64,000 nucleotides of DNA from Cercophora sp. LCS_1. Its lineage: Eukaryota; Ascomycota; Sordariomycetes; Sordariales; Lasiosphaeriaceae. Shown in pieces: positions 33,961-45,503 of the stretch (position 1 is its first letter; each line of letters starts with the position of its first letter). A program made the translations under genes and the position numbers. The stretch is taken from assembly GCA_036250225.1 (NCBI GenBank), contig JAPZLL010000035.1, positions 341,793 to 405,792 of the forward strand. The letters run 5' to 3'. The notes under the pieces were generated by a model. That model did no database searches and was not told where the DNA came from. It was given only the letters and a program-made list of their open reading frames with translations.

Positions 33961-33989
33961 TCATCATGATCATTGTTTTTTTTAGCTGG

Positions 33990-34325
33990 GTCAAAAAAAG
34001 CAAAAAGCTCACGGGAACAAGCCCGCTACGAAAACACCCTCCCTGCGTTTTTCTATTTCTATCTAGGCCTCTATCGGTGGACCAGCCCTTCGCTGAGCGA
34101 AAGACCTGAAGCGGTCCACCAGAATTTATCGAGCTATGCTCGAGCCTAACGGAACACCTCCGTGGGTCAGGGCCAACGACACGAGCCGGGTTCGCGCTCG
34201 GAGCCTCCGGGGAGGTAGGAGACTGGGCCCTGGTGTTACGCGCGACGCAACTCGATTTGGCGGAAAACCCTCCCAAGTTGCGGTCGGGATTAGTGCAACG
34301 GAATTGGCCGCTGCGCCATAGCCCA
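33990..34325 (-). repeat. Possible tRNA-derived SINE-like element
   Basis: On the minus strand a perfect Pol III A-box match (TGGCGCAGCGG, 34308-34318) sits at one end. About 300 bp further, TTTTTGC and T7 runs (33992-34006) could terminate Pol III. No convincing B-box or target-site duplication was found, so the call is weak. Confidence 0.25.
34076..34120. repeat. Strong inverted repeat / hairpin
   Basis: GGTGGACC at 34076-34083 pairs with GGTCCACC at 34113-34120, and inside it CTTCGCT can pair with AGCGAAAG (~34088-34104). The result is a two-tier stem-loop of about 45 bp. Confidence 0.75.
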
Positions 34326-34389
34326 CGCTTTTTTTTGGTATTATGGTGAGGAGGAATTCTCCCCCATAAGGGACTGTCACGAAAAAGGT

Positions 34390-34416
34390 GGGGCCGGGGC
34401 CGGGGCCGGGGCCGGG
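34390..34416 (+). repeat. (GGGGCC)4 hexanucleotide repeat
   Basis: Four perfect GGGGCC units followed by GGG give five G-runs on the plus strand, enough for an intramolecular G-quadruplex. Confidence 0.85.
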
Positions 34417-34602
34417 CTTCCGCCACCCGGGCCTGAGGTGTCCATCCGGAGGGGTGGGTCACCTTTTCGTCCCATGTTTCTTCTACAAATGTTTTGCATT
34501 TCTTTCGCTGTGTTATGTATTACCGAGCTAGGGCTTAGCCTTGACTCATCCAGTATGTACATGCCCTTTCTCCGAATCCCTTCATGGCACGGCCGACCAT
34601 GT

Positions 34603-35345
34603 TCAAGCAAGCTTGGCGACCGCGGCAGCAAAGTCATCGTTTCGTGCGGCCTCGAGGTCAAAGATGGGGTGACCTATGCTGTCGTGGATGCCAAACGACG
34701 ACTCGGCATCGTGAGGCGCGTCGACGGGGTAGTTGCCGTACGCAAAGCCAAATGTCACATGGTATTCGAGGTCGATCTCGGTGAAGCCAATCTCCTCGTC
34801 TCCCCATCGGGTGCATCCCTTGCACTTGGCCGTCACCTGGAAGTGCGTGGCGTTGATGTGCGTGCCCGTCTTGAGGATCTCGTATGTTGCCGGCTCATAG
34901 GCTGGGGGAGTGTAGTAGCCACTTGAACAGGTCAGTCATGTTCACAACGAGGCAGGCACAGTCACTGACTAGGCAATTCTTGACGACAGGACCACGTTGT
35001 TGGTGCCATTGGCCCATACGATAGCAAGGGGGTTGTACGTCATCGAGCCACCCCACGCAAAGCCGGCCCACCCGACGGTGATGGGCGCCGCAACCTGAAT
35101 GACAGCATCGAAGGAGTCACCCGTCTTCGCTTCTTTGGGAATGGCAACACGGTATGCGATGCCGCGGTCGGCGTTGTATGAGGCAAACTTGAGACCAGTC
35201 TCGCTATCGACATAGGCGTGCGAGTCGGCGTCGAAGTCCTGTCTGCGGGCTACATTGAGGGTCAGCCAGGCACAAAAAGGAAGGATGCTATCTTACTGAG
35301 CGACAGGAAGCCAACGAGGCCTGCGAGGGAGCTGGGCAGCTTCAT
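34603..35345 (-). CDS. Secreted AA8-type cytochrome domain protein (CDH-cytochrome-like)
   Basis: Exons 35345-35297, 35249-34970 and 34921-34603 (introns about 47-48 bp) give 215 aa. The fold is the DOMON-type heme b domain found at the N-terminus of cellobiose dehydrogenase, which ferries electrons to lytic polysaccharide monooxygenases. A signal peptide (MKLPSSLAGLVGFLSLT) ends at an RR pair. Family blocks are YVDSETGLKFASY, PITVGWAGFAWGGSM (Met in the axial-ligand position), NPLAIVWANG, THFQVTAKCKGCTRW and a C-terminal FGIHDSIGH, which offers the His ligand. No dehydrogenase, CBM or GPI signal follows, so it is a standalone AA8. The Met/His ligand roles are inferred from the family. Confidence 0.85.
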
Positions 35346-36850
35346 CTTGATGTTTACGGCGACAATGACGGTGACGGCAGTTGACGACACAGCAGCAGTC
35401 GGGCAGAATCACAGCAACATACGTGGACTCTTGTGCTGGCGCCGTGCGGGCCGCCAGAACATATAGCCCCGGCCATGGAGCGTCCTTCCGTCCATGCGGA
35501 GGTACAATATCGGGAGGGACAAGGGACACCGCGCCTAGGGCTGCATGCTACGGCAGGCTGGCGCACGGCACAACCAAGCCGAATAACATATGGAAGGGAT
35601 CCTGTCTCGGCCGGAGTCCGCTGTGGGACGAGGTGAGCGCAGCTTGCCATTGCTCAATTCCTCGCGTGACATCAAGCGACAGCGTCCTTGGTCATCGCCT
35701 TTCACCTGGCTCCGGTTGGCCCATTGCTGCCCGGCGGAGCCGTCGACAAGACGCCCAGTTTGGGTTGCTGATGGCGCGCTAATAACCTCCAGGGGCGCTC
35801 ATCATTTCGAGAGTGGGGAGTTGGGGACGGATGCGCGCAACAGACCTTGGGGTAAGTCGTTCCTCTCTCGGCGACTGACCATCCCAACGCCTTGATTGGG
35901 AGGGTAAAGCGGCTTGCGCTGGGGGATAGATGAAGGACTGCTTAATGCGGGGTGCGCTGATATATTGGACGGAACGGAGCTCCTTCTTTTGCTCATGATG
36001 AGCATTAAGCAAGATACAAGTTGGCGGAAAAAGGCTGATGTCGACACTGGTCGACGAGGGACATGTCCTGTTTAGGCTATTTCTCGAGCCGCCAGTCCGT
36101 CCGGAGCAGAGCACCCCAATATGGCATGCAAGGGACGATTAATGGGAGGTCGGCAGCTCATCTCGTGGAACATTCGAAGAAGCCTGCACGTTGACCATTG
36201 ACCAATTCGTGAGCGCCCTCGTGTCTTGGCGGTTGTGTGTTCCCAGGCGAGCGGGTTCGTCATCGCAAGCGAACGCGTCGACATCCGAGATCTCGGTCCG
36301 TTCCATCCAGGAACTGGGCGCTGTTTTAGCGCGAGATACAAAGCCTCATCGCAAGTCCCCGCAATGGATCTTCCAGGATCTTCACATCGTGGTTCGGGAA
36401 CGAGTCATGAGAGCCAGAAGCGGACCGTGGGCTGGGATCGGTCACATGCGGGGGCTCGGAATGGCAATGGACTCCGAAACGATGCGATGAACTAAGGGTG
36501 GTCTGGGACGAAAACTGTAGGCAAAGAAGCAACGACAAGGAAAGCAAATTGCAATTGAGTTTTCACTCCCGAGTCACCACCAGAGTTGACGTTCGGGAAA
36601 GTGCAATCAGGGGCATGGGGTGTGCCGTTCCCACGTGATCACGCGCTGTTGCCTTGCTTGGCATGCCACCATTGAGAAGGAGCCAACAACTATCATGGAG
36701 TGCGGGGATATCCATCCCTTATCGACGCCAAAGTGCCAAAAGTACCTATCCAATGAGGGCCAAATCAGTTCCAATTCATCTTCCATTCGATCCTGTACAA
36801 TGTCCTATCGGTGAGTAGGTAGCTAACCGATCACTAACGGGGGTTGCACG
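35346..36850. other. Divergent intergenic region between AA8 and HET genes
   Basis: 1.5 kb holding both promoters. Short open frames on both strands show no recognisable family; no repeat is evident. Confidence 0.5.
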
Positions 36851-39076
36851 ATGTTGAGCGTGGGTTTCGCCGACCAGAAACAACAGAGCGGGGCTCCTGC
36901 GTTACTCGCAGTCGCTGCATCACCGACCGAAACAAAGGAAAGCGAAACCACTATGTTATGCGAATACTGCGTCAAAATACCACTTGACCCTTGGGCGCTC
37001 AGGGCGCTGCCAGAGTATGAGACATCGTGGAGTCTGGGCTCGGGGTCTCGGGTGAAGGAAAGCAGCTGTCCGCTTTGCAAGCTTGTCAAGTCGATCTTCT
37101 TCGCCGATCAGAAATACGGTGGCAATGACTGGACTACACAGTCCCTGGCGGATGCACCAGAGGTTGTGCTCGATTGGTATAATGACGGCGGTCAGAGCCG
37201 GCGCGGCGCCTTCACTGTCGAGTCCGTGAACCAGCACTACCTCTGTTTCGGATCCGGCGGCGAGGCTGCTGTCAAAGCTGCTTCGACAAAAATCGCGGCA
37301 TTCAATGTTGACGATGCGTTCTATCTACGCCCGGGCATCCGGCCGAGAATAAGCATTGACGCTATCAGGGGCCTCTGGCTCTCAACATGCATGTATTCGC
37401 ACGGGCCCGATTGCGAAGCACCCGAGGCCCTCTCATTTAGACACGCCTTTCCGGGCCTCAAGATCATTCGCTTCATTGATGTCATGGATGAATGTCTCGT
37501 CGAAGGACGTGATTTCCGCATATACGTCGCGCTGAGCTACGTCTGGGGTGCCGTTCAAAACTTCAGACTCACAAAGGTCAACAAGAAAACGCTCTCCCAG
37601 AAAGGCGCATTCCGGGACATCCAGGCCAGATTGCCCCGAACAGTGCAGGATGCCATGGTCCTGGTGCGGGAACTTGGATACCGGTATCTCTGGGTAGACG
37701 CACTGTGCCTCCTACAGAACGACCACGAGGATCTCGAAGCCGGCATCACCGTGATGGATGAGATTTACGAGCGTTCTTGTTTCACCATTGTCGCCGCATG
37801 CGGGCATGATGCGAATGCCGGTCTTCCAGGTGTGAGAGAGGGCAGTCGTGAGCAGTCCAGTCTAGTTGTCGAGGTCAAGCCTGGTGTGCCCATGGGCGTT
37901 GAGACGGACTGGGAACTGCTATTCGAAAGCTCGGTCTACAGCACCAGGGCATGGACGTATGTGAGCCCGATGACTGAGTGAAGGGCCGCAGTAGATTCGG
38001 TTGGGCTGATCTCCGTCAGATTACAAGAGTTCTTGCTGTCCAAGAGGACGCTGTCTTTCGTCAACGACCGGGTCTACTTCCACTGCACCTTGACCGAAAA
38101 CTCGGAGACTTGCGACGTCCATCCTCGTCCTACCGTTATCGACAGCAGCACGAGCAGCCAACTAATGCACAGCGTCCGCATGGCCCTGCCCATGGAAGAT
38201 TTTGCAAATATCCTGCTACATTACACGCAGCGCGTTCTTGGCGACCAGAATGACGTTCTCCGCGCGTTGGCGGGCATCATCCGTCGTTTCTCAGACAGAC
38301 TGGACTATCCTTTTCTGCAAGGGCTTCCCACTGGTGCGCTTGACATCTTTGTACTTTTCCGGGCCAACCGTACGGTTCTTCATCGCAGGCCCAGCTTTCC
38401 CAGCTATTCTTGGGCGGGGTGGGCAGGGGGGGTCATGGTAGACGGCGCTGTTGAGTCACCCGATGTCAACGAATGGCTCAAGAGCAAGACCTGGATTATC
38501 TGGTACCAGCGCAGTCCATCCGGGGTCACAGAACTGGTCTGGTACGCTGTCGCAAGTCTCAACATGTATCGTGAGCTAACTTTAGACAGGGACAAAGGGA
38601 AGTACCCCGGTCTCATCAATCTAGGAAATAAATACATTGGGTATTGGGACCGCAACCCCTTCGAGCCACCACGGGGATGCCAGGTACCAAATAACACCGC
38701 CCCGGCAGACAACTTCGACGCTGTCCTTGGGGCACGACCCTATCCTCTGCTTCAGTTTTGGACGCTCGCTGTCTTCTTTCACCTCGACCATGGAACCATG
38801 GATGTTTTCCTGGCGTCGGCAGACATTACTCGAGATGAAGGTGTTGGCTGCGGCCGTGTGTGGATGGACGGGTTCGAGGAAATGCCCTTCTTTGAGTCCC
38901 GTGGTCCATATGAGTTCATCCTACTCTCGGAGCGAGGCGCCACCAGCTACAACGTCATGATGCTCGAGTGGATTGACGGCGTTGCCGAGCGCAGAGGCAT
39001 TGGGTACATCTACAAGGCCTCTATCACACGAAGCTGTTCGCCTGGACCAGTCTGGAAAGAAATATTGCTGGCATGA
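36851..39076 (+). CDS. HET-domain (heterokaryon incompatibility) protein
   Basis: Exons 36851-37956 and 38020-39076 give 720 aa. HET-domain proteins, TIR-related in fold, trigger cell death after fusion of incompatible fungal cells and occur in large families. An N-terminal CPLCKLVKSIF block is followed by the three HET motifs: YVALSYVWG, LPRTVQDAMVLVRELGYRYLWVDALCL (in part) and IYERSCFTIVAACGHDANAGLPGV. The RAWTLQE motif is completed by splicing, giving RAWTLQEFLLSKR. The C-terminal ~300 residues carry no second recognised domain (no NACHT, ankyrin or WD repeats). An alternative start at 36953 (MLCEYCVK) would drop 34 residues. Its specificity is unknown. Confidence 0.9.
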
Positions 39077-39458
39077 AGAAAAAAAAGCTGGTGATGAACA
39101 AAAGCCCCTTTTCTGACCCCAGCTGAATGCCCCTGACACAGGCCAATCGGCGATTTGAGAGGTGGGAAATCCCTGGGGGAATCTCCCGAGCGCCAAGACG
39201 CAACGGCTGCCCCACACGATCTTGCATCTCAGCCCCTCCTCTGCCCCTCCGGAGGGAGACCCTGAAGATCTCCCTCCTTCACAATGGAGGCATTTTTTGC
39301 TTCACCCTGTCAGAGGGACGCTAATTCCATGACCCAATCGCTCCGATAATATCCATTTCCCCCGCCGGCGATAATTACAGCTGACACCCCACCTCCCTTC
39401 GATCTACCGCCATCAACCAGACTTTATCTCGACTTCGACTCTATTTGAACGCCATACC
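39077..39458. other. Intergenic region, HET to aldo-keto reductase
   Basis: Short region with the promoter of the downstream reductase; nothing else seen. Confidence 0.5.
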
Positions 39459-40658
39459 ATGTCTTCCCAACGCCCACCAACGACAACCCGCCCACCCCTC
39501 TCCTCCCTCCTCCCCCCTTTAATCCTCGGCACAGCAACCTTCAACACGCAATACGTCTCGAACCCGCACTCCCTCCCGCTCACCACCATCCTCTCCGCCG
39601 CCCTCGCCTCGGGCCTAACAGCCTTCGATACATCCCCCTACTACGGCCCGTCCGAAACCCTACTCGGCACCGCCCTCTCCCAACTCCCCAATCATCCCCG
39701 ATCCTCCTACCTCCTCATCACCAAAGCCGGCCGCATCGCCCCCACAACCTTCGACTACTCCCCCACCTGGATCCGCTACTCGGTCCTCCGCTCCCTGCAA
39801 CGCCTGCACACATCCCACCTCGACCTAGTCTACACGCACGACTGCGAGTTCGTTTCCCCGTCCGAAGTCCTAGCCGCAGTGCGCGAGCTCCGCAAGCTCC
39901 GCGGCGAGGGGCTGATTAAATACGTTGGGATATCCGGGTTTCCGGTTGAAGTTCTTGCGAACCTAGCGGAGATGATCCTTTCCGAAACGGGTGAACCGTT
40001 GGATGCTGTTCTCAGCTATGGACATTTCACGCTACAGAACGCACGGCTTGGTGGGACGCTGGAGCGCCTCAAAAAGGCGGGTGTGGATGTTGTGCTGAAT
40101 GCTAGTATTTTGGGTATGGGGCTGCTTACTAGCAGGGGGATACCGGTTGATGAGGCAACAGAGGGGGAGAGCCCGTTGGCCAAGTGGCATCCTTCGCCGC
40201 CTGCGTTACGAGTGGCGTGTAAAGAGGCGGCAGGGGTAGCGGGGCAGGTGGGCGAACGGTTGGAGAGCGTGGCGATACGGTGGGCGATGGAGGAGTGGGC
40301 GCGGGTCGGGAAGGATGTTGGCGTGCAGGTTGAAGGGGTGGGGAAGGTAGGAGGCACGGTGTGTGGAATCACGAGGGTTGAGGAGCTGGAGGAGACGGTG
40401 AGGGAGTGGAGGGGTGTGTTGGATGGGCTCAAAGCTGAGAAGACAAGCAACAAAGACGGAGATTTCGTCTCGGAGAGACAGGAAAAGGTAATTAGGCTGG
40501 CTAGGGAAAAGATCTGGCCAGCGCTGGGCGAATGGAAGGACTATGTGTGGGCGAGCCCAGGCGAGGGGTTTGTAAATGAACGAAAACCCGAGGAAATGGG
40601 CGTCGTTCCGGACGATGGCATTGTCGCGGCATACGAACAACACAAGGACGCCTCATAA
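39459..40658 (+). CDS. ara2: Aldo-keto reductase, D-arabinose 1-dehydrogenase (Ara2)-like
   Basis: Intronless, 399 aa. Ara2-type enzymes oxidise D-arabinose to the lactone with NAD, feeding D-erythroascorbate synthesis in the cytosol. The (beta/alpha)8 barrel begins PLILGTATFN. The AKR tetrad is present: Asp and Tyr in FDTSPYYGPSE, Lys in LITKAGR and His in VYTHDCE. The phosphate-end block (GTVCGITRVEEL) is recognisable. The tail of ~60 residues (KIWPALGEWKDYVWASPG) is usual for this subfamily. Codon choice shifts from C-rich to G/T-rich near 39900, within a continuous frame. Substrate assignment is by resemblance only. Confidence 0.88.
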   Translation: MSSQRPPTTTRPPLSSLLPPLILGTATFNTQYVSNPHSLPLTTILSAALASGLTAFDTSPYYGPSETLLGTALSQLPNHPRSSYLLITKAGRIAPTTFDYSPTWIRYSVLRSLQRLHTSHLDLVYTHDCEFVSPSEVLAAVRELRKLRGEGLIKYVGISGFPVEVLANLAEMILSETGEPLDAVLSYGHFTLQNARLGGTLERLKKAGVDVVLNASILGMGLLTSRGIPVDEATEGESPLAKWHPSPPALRVACKEAAGVAGQVGERLESVAIRWAMEEWARVGKDVGVQVEGVGKVGGTVCGITRVEELEETVREWRGVLDGLKAEKTSNKDGDFVSERQEKVIRLAREKIWPALGEWKDYVWASPGEGFVNERKPEEMGVVPDDGIVAAYEQHKDAS

Positions 40659-41173
40659 AAGGGTAGCAGAAATATCAACGCCAACTAAAATACTCCATAT
40701 TGATCCCGTTGAACTGGCTGTGACTGTGCTGCAACCAACCAATCAACCAACCAAACCGCCCTCCGCCACCATCAAATGCGACTCACTCGTGCGCCAGTTG
40801 CATCCTTTCAACTCCAGCACATGCTCTGTTCTGCAATGTTCCCCGCCATCCAACCAAACCGTCCTCCCAAGAATCTCGTCACGCCTCAAACGGACGCAAC
40901 GGAGGGGAAAAAAGACAAAAGGAAAAGAAAATTGCGTCTTGTACAAAAACGTCCAACACGCGCTCAAATCAACATATCCCAACCGCTCCATCTAATACAC
41001 AAGATTTCTACCTAGCATGCAACCCAAAGGAAGAACAATCGGTCTGAGACTAGACTAGACTAGTGCTACGATACTTTTGTATCGCCATCCTGCTTCATTT
41101 CAATTTCCTCATACTTCCACCCCGCCTCTCCTCTCCTCTCCGTCATCTCATCGGCTGCTTTCGTGTTATCTCG
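40659..41173. other. Intergenic region between convergent genes
   Basis: 3' ends of the Ara2-like and Sip5-like genes. It contains short pyrimidine- and A-rich tracts but no gene. Confidence 0.5.
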
Positions 41174-43876
41174 TCATTGCGTTACCTGTCGTGTATGCTC
41201 GACCGTGGTCTCGTAGCCGAGCCGCTTCGAATCATTGCCGACCTCGTCAAAATTGGCCGGTGTATCGGGAGTAATGGTGACCTGTGGTGGCGCCATGCTG
41301 TCAGGGGAAGACGCCTCCTCCGCGGCCTGTGGGCTCGACGGCGCTGCGGGGCTTGCAGGCTTGATTGTCGAGATGCTCTGCTCAAGACCAACGGGGTTAA
41401 CCGGGGAGGCATTCTCAACCCGTTCCTCGGTTGCAACGCTGCCGTCGGCCTTGGCATCCTCTGAGGACTGCGAATCCGCAGCCTCCTTTGCCTTCTTCTC
41501 GGCCTCGATCCGGCTCAGACGTCTGCCAGCGTTCTCACCCTCCAGGGTCACGCCAACCACCTCGGCCAGACTCCTAAAGTTGAACATGGGCTCGGTGCTG
41601 GTGCTCGGATCGCGATCAGTCTCGTCATCTTCGCTCGCTCCAAGGCTCAGGCCGCTAGATCGAGGATCCTGGAGGTGCGAGTTGGAAACAAAACTACCGG
41701 GCTGGCTTTCCAACAACGACGATGAGACAGATGATGCACTACTCATCTGCCTCAGGTGCGAGGGGCCAGCCGAAGGGAGCGGTGAGGGGATCGGGCGAGG
41801 GGCCGATGTGTCGGACACGGTAGCCGAGGTCGCTCCCGGAGTGGCTGAAAGGCCGCGATCGACGGCTTTGCCCTTGTCCTTGGTGTTGGCGTCTGACGCC
41901 ACGGCACTTGGCGGCCCACCTGTCGCCATTGCACTGGCCACACTGGCTTCAACTCGGAGGTTGCTGGCACCGCTATTTCCACGCTTTCTTCCGAATCCCA
42001 AGCCGGGGAGACTGAGACTGCTTCCGCTGGCGGAACTCTGTCCGCTGCGCCCACCCGGGTTCTCTAAAGACTCGGCCTTAGCCACAGCCTTTGCCGCTTT
42101 CCGGTCTTCCTTCTCACGCTTCTTGGCCTCCTTTTTCCTCTCCTTTTCACTCTCCTTTTCCTCTTTTCTCTTGCGCTCATCTTCCGACGCTAGCGACAGA
42201 CGGACAGCCTCGGCAAACATCATCTCCTCGAGGTCCTCAAGCCGGCTGCGACGATTGCCCGGATCTTGAGCACTGGCACCCCGTGGTCCAGGTTCAAGAC
42301 CGCCCTGCGAAGGAGTCCCAGGACCACTATCTCCATGCTCCGCGTCGTACGCTCCGCCCGGAGACGCTGCAGAGGGCGACTGTGCGATAACGGTGCCCCT
42401 CCGCGAGAATCGGCTTCGAGATGATCGGGTTTCGGAGCTGTTCATGAGAAATGCGGCCGTGTGCAAAGCTGTCGCGGCGGCTGCCCTCCTTGCCAAGTGC
42501 GCCCGCGCGTTTTGCAACTTGGTAGCCCACTCGGGTCGAATCCGGTCTGTTAGAATCACGTTGGGGGCGTTCGCGGCCAATGATTGAGCACGGCGGCGAC
42601 TCGCAGCACTGAGTGGAGATCCCGGCACAGGTGATGGGGCTCCAGAGTTGAGCGAGCTGCTCGACGACATGGCCGTGCCCATGCTGCCGAGAGCCGACGG
42701 CGAAATACCGTAGGCTAGTCCACGGCGGAAGGGTGGCGGGTCATACGTGACACCAAAGTCGGGCTGAGTGCAGTATGGGCAGCATGCTGGCTCAGAAACG
42801 AGCAAACCAGCAGACTCCTCGGGGTTGTGGTTGGGGTCGTTCTCGTTGTGGCCCTCGGGGAAGTGTGGGTCGGGCCTCTTGATCTGAACAAAACACTCGC
42901 TGCAAATGGCCTGGTCGCAGCACCTGGTATGGTTCAAGTACGGGGGGTAGGACAGGAAGCAGATGGGACACTCGTCGGCTTCCTTGTAGAGAAACACCTC
43001 GAGCGGTTGGCCATTGACAAATGGGTCATATGGCAGGTTGATTTCCCGGGGCACAATCTCGGTCGTCGATCCATTCCGGGACGTCCCGCCAAGTACTGCG
43101 GCAAGCGCCTTCCCACGAGGTTTAAACGGCGAGCTGGTCCTCGGCACCTGGCTAGCTATCGGCGACGGGATAGTGGAGCCGGGATTTGAGGCACTGTAAT
43201 CCGAGGCGGTAGACTGTGTGCGGCCACCCATCGGTACGGTTAAGTTGTTAATGGTTGGTGTCGTCGAGAGGGGAGAGTCGACCGGCAGCGGCCGCGGGAT
43301 AAGGTCGTCGGGCGGGATCTCGTCGGCGGCAGGAACGGGCAGGCCCCGTGCCGCAGCGATGAGTTGGTGCTCTGCCCATTTATCGCTAAAGTCGTTCAGG
43401 CCTCTCCAGAACGGGGCAATTTTACGCTCGATCTGTCAAAGTTAGCCACGTCCGGGGTTGTGACGACTTGGGTTTCTCACCATTAGCTGTCGCACAATTT
43501 GCTTGTTGAAGTCTTCGGGTCCGACGTAGGTTCCCATGGTGACAAGATAGCCGCCATCGATGTGCTCTTCTTTCATACTCCGCTCTCTCTCAGCCAATCT
43601 TTGAATTCGTTCTCTCTCCAACCTCCGGGCTTCCCTCTCCTGCCGTGTCTCCCGTCGTTCGGGTTGTTGGTCTCCATGGGATCCGGAGCCTGACGGTGTG
43701 CCGAGCCCTAGAATCCCACCCAAGTCACCCCGACTCACTCTGTTCCTCCTTGTAGACCCTCTTTGCGACTGTGATGGGGCATTCTGACCAGTGTCCAGGG
43801 CGGCGATGAGGGCTGAGTGGTGACTGCGATGGGTGGCGTCGCCACCGCGCGATTCCTTGGTACTGGAGTTACCCAT
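41174..43876 (-). CDS. sip5: Sip5-like RING-type protein
   Basis: Exons 43876-43481 and 43432-41174 give 884 aa. Sip5 links the Snf1 kinase and the Reg1-Glc7 phosphatase in yeast. MGNSSTKES at the N-terminus resembles an N-myristoylation signal. A coiled, Arg/Glu-rich segment leads to EEHIDGGYLVTMGTYVGPEDFN and IERKIAPFWRGLNDF, both conserved in the family. The RING-like Cys cluster is ECPICFLSYPP, CCDQAICSECFVQI and CCPYCTQPDFGVTY. The C-terminal half is low-complexity: a Lys/Glu coiled coil (SEKERKKEAKKREKED) around FAEAVRLSLASEDE, then long Ser/Pro-rich stretches. Filamentous Sip5 proteins are longer than yeast's for this reason. Confidence 0.88.
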
Positions 43877-45503
43877 GGCGGTTGCAGCCGGATGGACTCG
43901 CAACCGGTAGATGCGATCGATCGAGCTGGTGACGATGTCTCAGAGAACGGATTGGGATAGGGTCGGCGGGGCGATGAGGGGGTTGCCAGTCGACGGAGAG
44001 GTGACCTTGACGTAGGCGAGTCGGTGGTTGTGCACTGACTCAAAGACAGCTAAGGTTCGGTCGGCAGTGTTTCGACTCGTCGATATTCAATGCGGGACTG
44101 CCGGGGCAACCGCAGACTCGAATGTGTGGTGTCGTGGATTGGGAAGCCGTCGGCTCGGCCGGGCGGTCTGGAGCTGGATGCGGCTGCTGAAGCCGGAAAT
44201 GGCGGGGTTTACCGGGATTCGAAGGTGGTGAGATCAGGACCCTGGTGGACGCAGTCGCATCCTCACAGCGTCGACGTCGGCGGTGATTGATCCAAGAGAT
44301 CAAGTTCGATAGCTGCGTCGGCTCCAAACGGGGAGCGATCGCCAAGGATGCGATACACGATAGACCCCAATAAAGAACGAGCGAGGTTGATGCAGCGAGG
44401 TTGAGGAGCTGGAGCGCCAAGAAGCTGGAAGCGCAAGAAGCCGCCCGCCAACAGGGAAAGCACGGACGTCTTGGCCAAGAAAATGCGGCACAGATCACAG
44501 ATCCGTCAGGCACGTCATGAAGCAACAACTGATTCCGCATACCTGGTGACCTCAACTTGACCATCAAACAATTCCTTATCGTGCCCAACACTGATATCGT
44601 CCGGTCACGCGTGTTTCATTAGCACTCCCTCCAACCGCCGTGGGAATAATGGGAAATATCTAGTCGCAAGTTTTCGCCCTGCCAGTTGAGCTCCATGACG
44701 ATTGACCGCCTGAGATCTCCAGCTTCCGGTTTTTGGCCAATAAATGAACAAATTCTTCAATCATCAACGTCACGGAAAGCGACGCTACTTGCTACTGCAG
44801 ATCAGTACATAAGCGAGCGCCGGAATTTACCGGAGGATTTACCGACTCAGTTTCTACACTACAACTCACCTTTGAACGGAGATACAATACATGTGACCGT
44901 CTTCAAGATTGCACTGTCGCCGGTATGTGAGTGGACGGCAACCCGCGATCTGGACCAACTACATGTACTTCGGTCTGACCTGCCACTTCATGGCTTGCTT
45001 ATTCCTTGTACAATGTCGTGTGCACAGTTTTCTGAACCCCCTACCAACCGACACGCAGCCGCACCATTACAACTCCACCCGTGGGGATGTACGGGATGTC
45101 ACGGTCCCCAAGTTGGAGGTTTGTGGCGTTCTCTGATGACCTGCAATGTCGAACCACACCATACCCTGCCCCTCTCATTCGTTGACGCCGTTTCAACTGA
45201 CACGCAGCAACACACCATTTTCCCATGGTCTGGGTGCCCTCCGACCGTAATTCTGCCGACCTTGGATAACCGCAAAGTTCAAGTTGGCGTTTTAGTCCTG
45301 CCTTATCAAATGGGTGAGATAACGTTCCTCGACGTAACGATAGATAACTTAGTCTGCCCGTCACTCAGGATTGTACATGCCATGCCTGTCAGCCTGCTTG
45401 CGATCAAACCGAGTTGGTGATGATGGCTTAACAGTAATCTTTATCACCACGATCTAGTCTTAAATTGATGCGGGAGGTACCGGTAGATACTGAAAATTGA
45501 AGA

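Larger units (their letters stand above)
32851..34602. other. Repeat-rich intergenic region, 1.75 kb
   Basis: Esterase promoter at the left, then degenerate ~120-137 bp repeats (33400-33960), a hairpin and A-box-bearing SINE-like stretch (33990-34325) and GGGGCC repeats (34390-34416). No intact gene is recognised. Confidence 0.6.

Noticed and set aside
37957..38019. Premature stop in the HET gene
   Set aside because: It lies in a 63-bp intron; splicing gives the RAWTLQE motif.
44686..45420. Open frame of 244 codons, plus strand
   Set aside because: Low-complexity composition without domain, signal peptide or recognisable splice pattern; probably chance.
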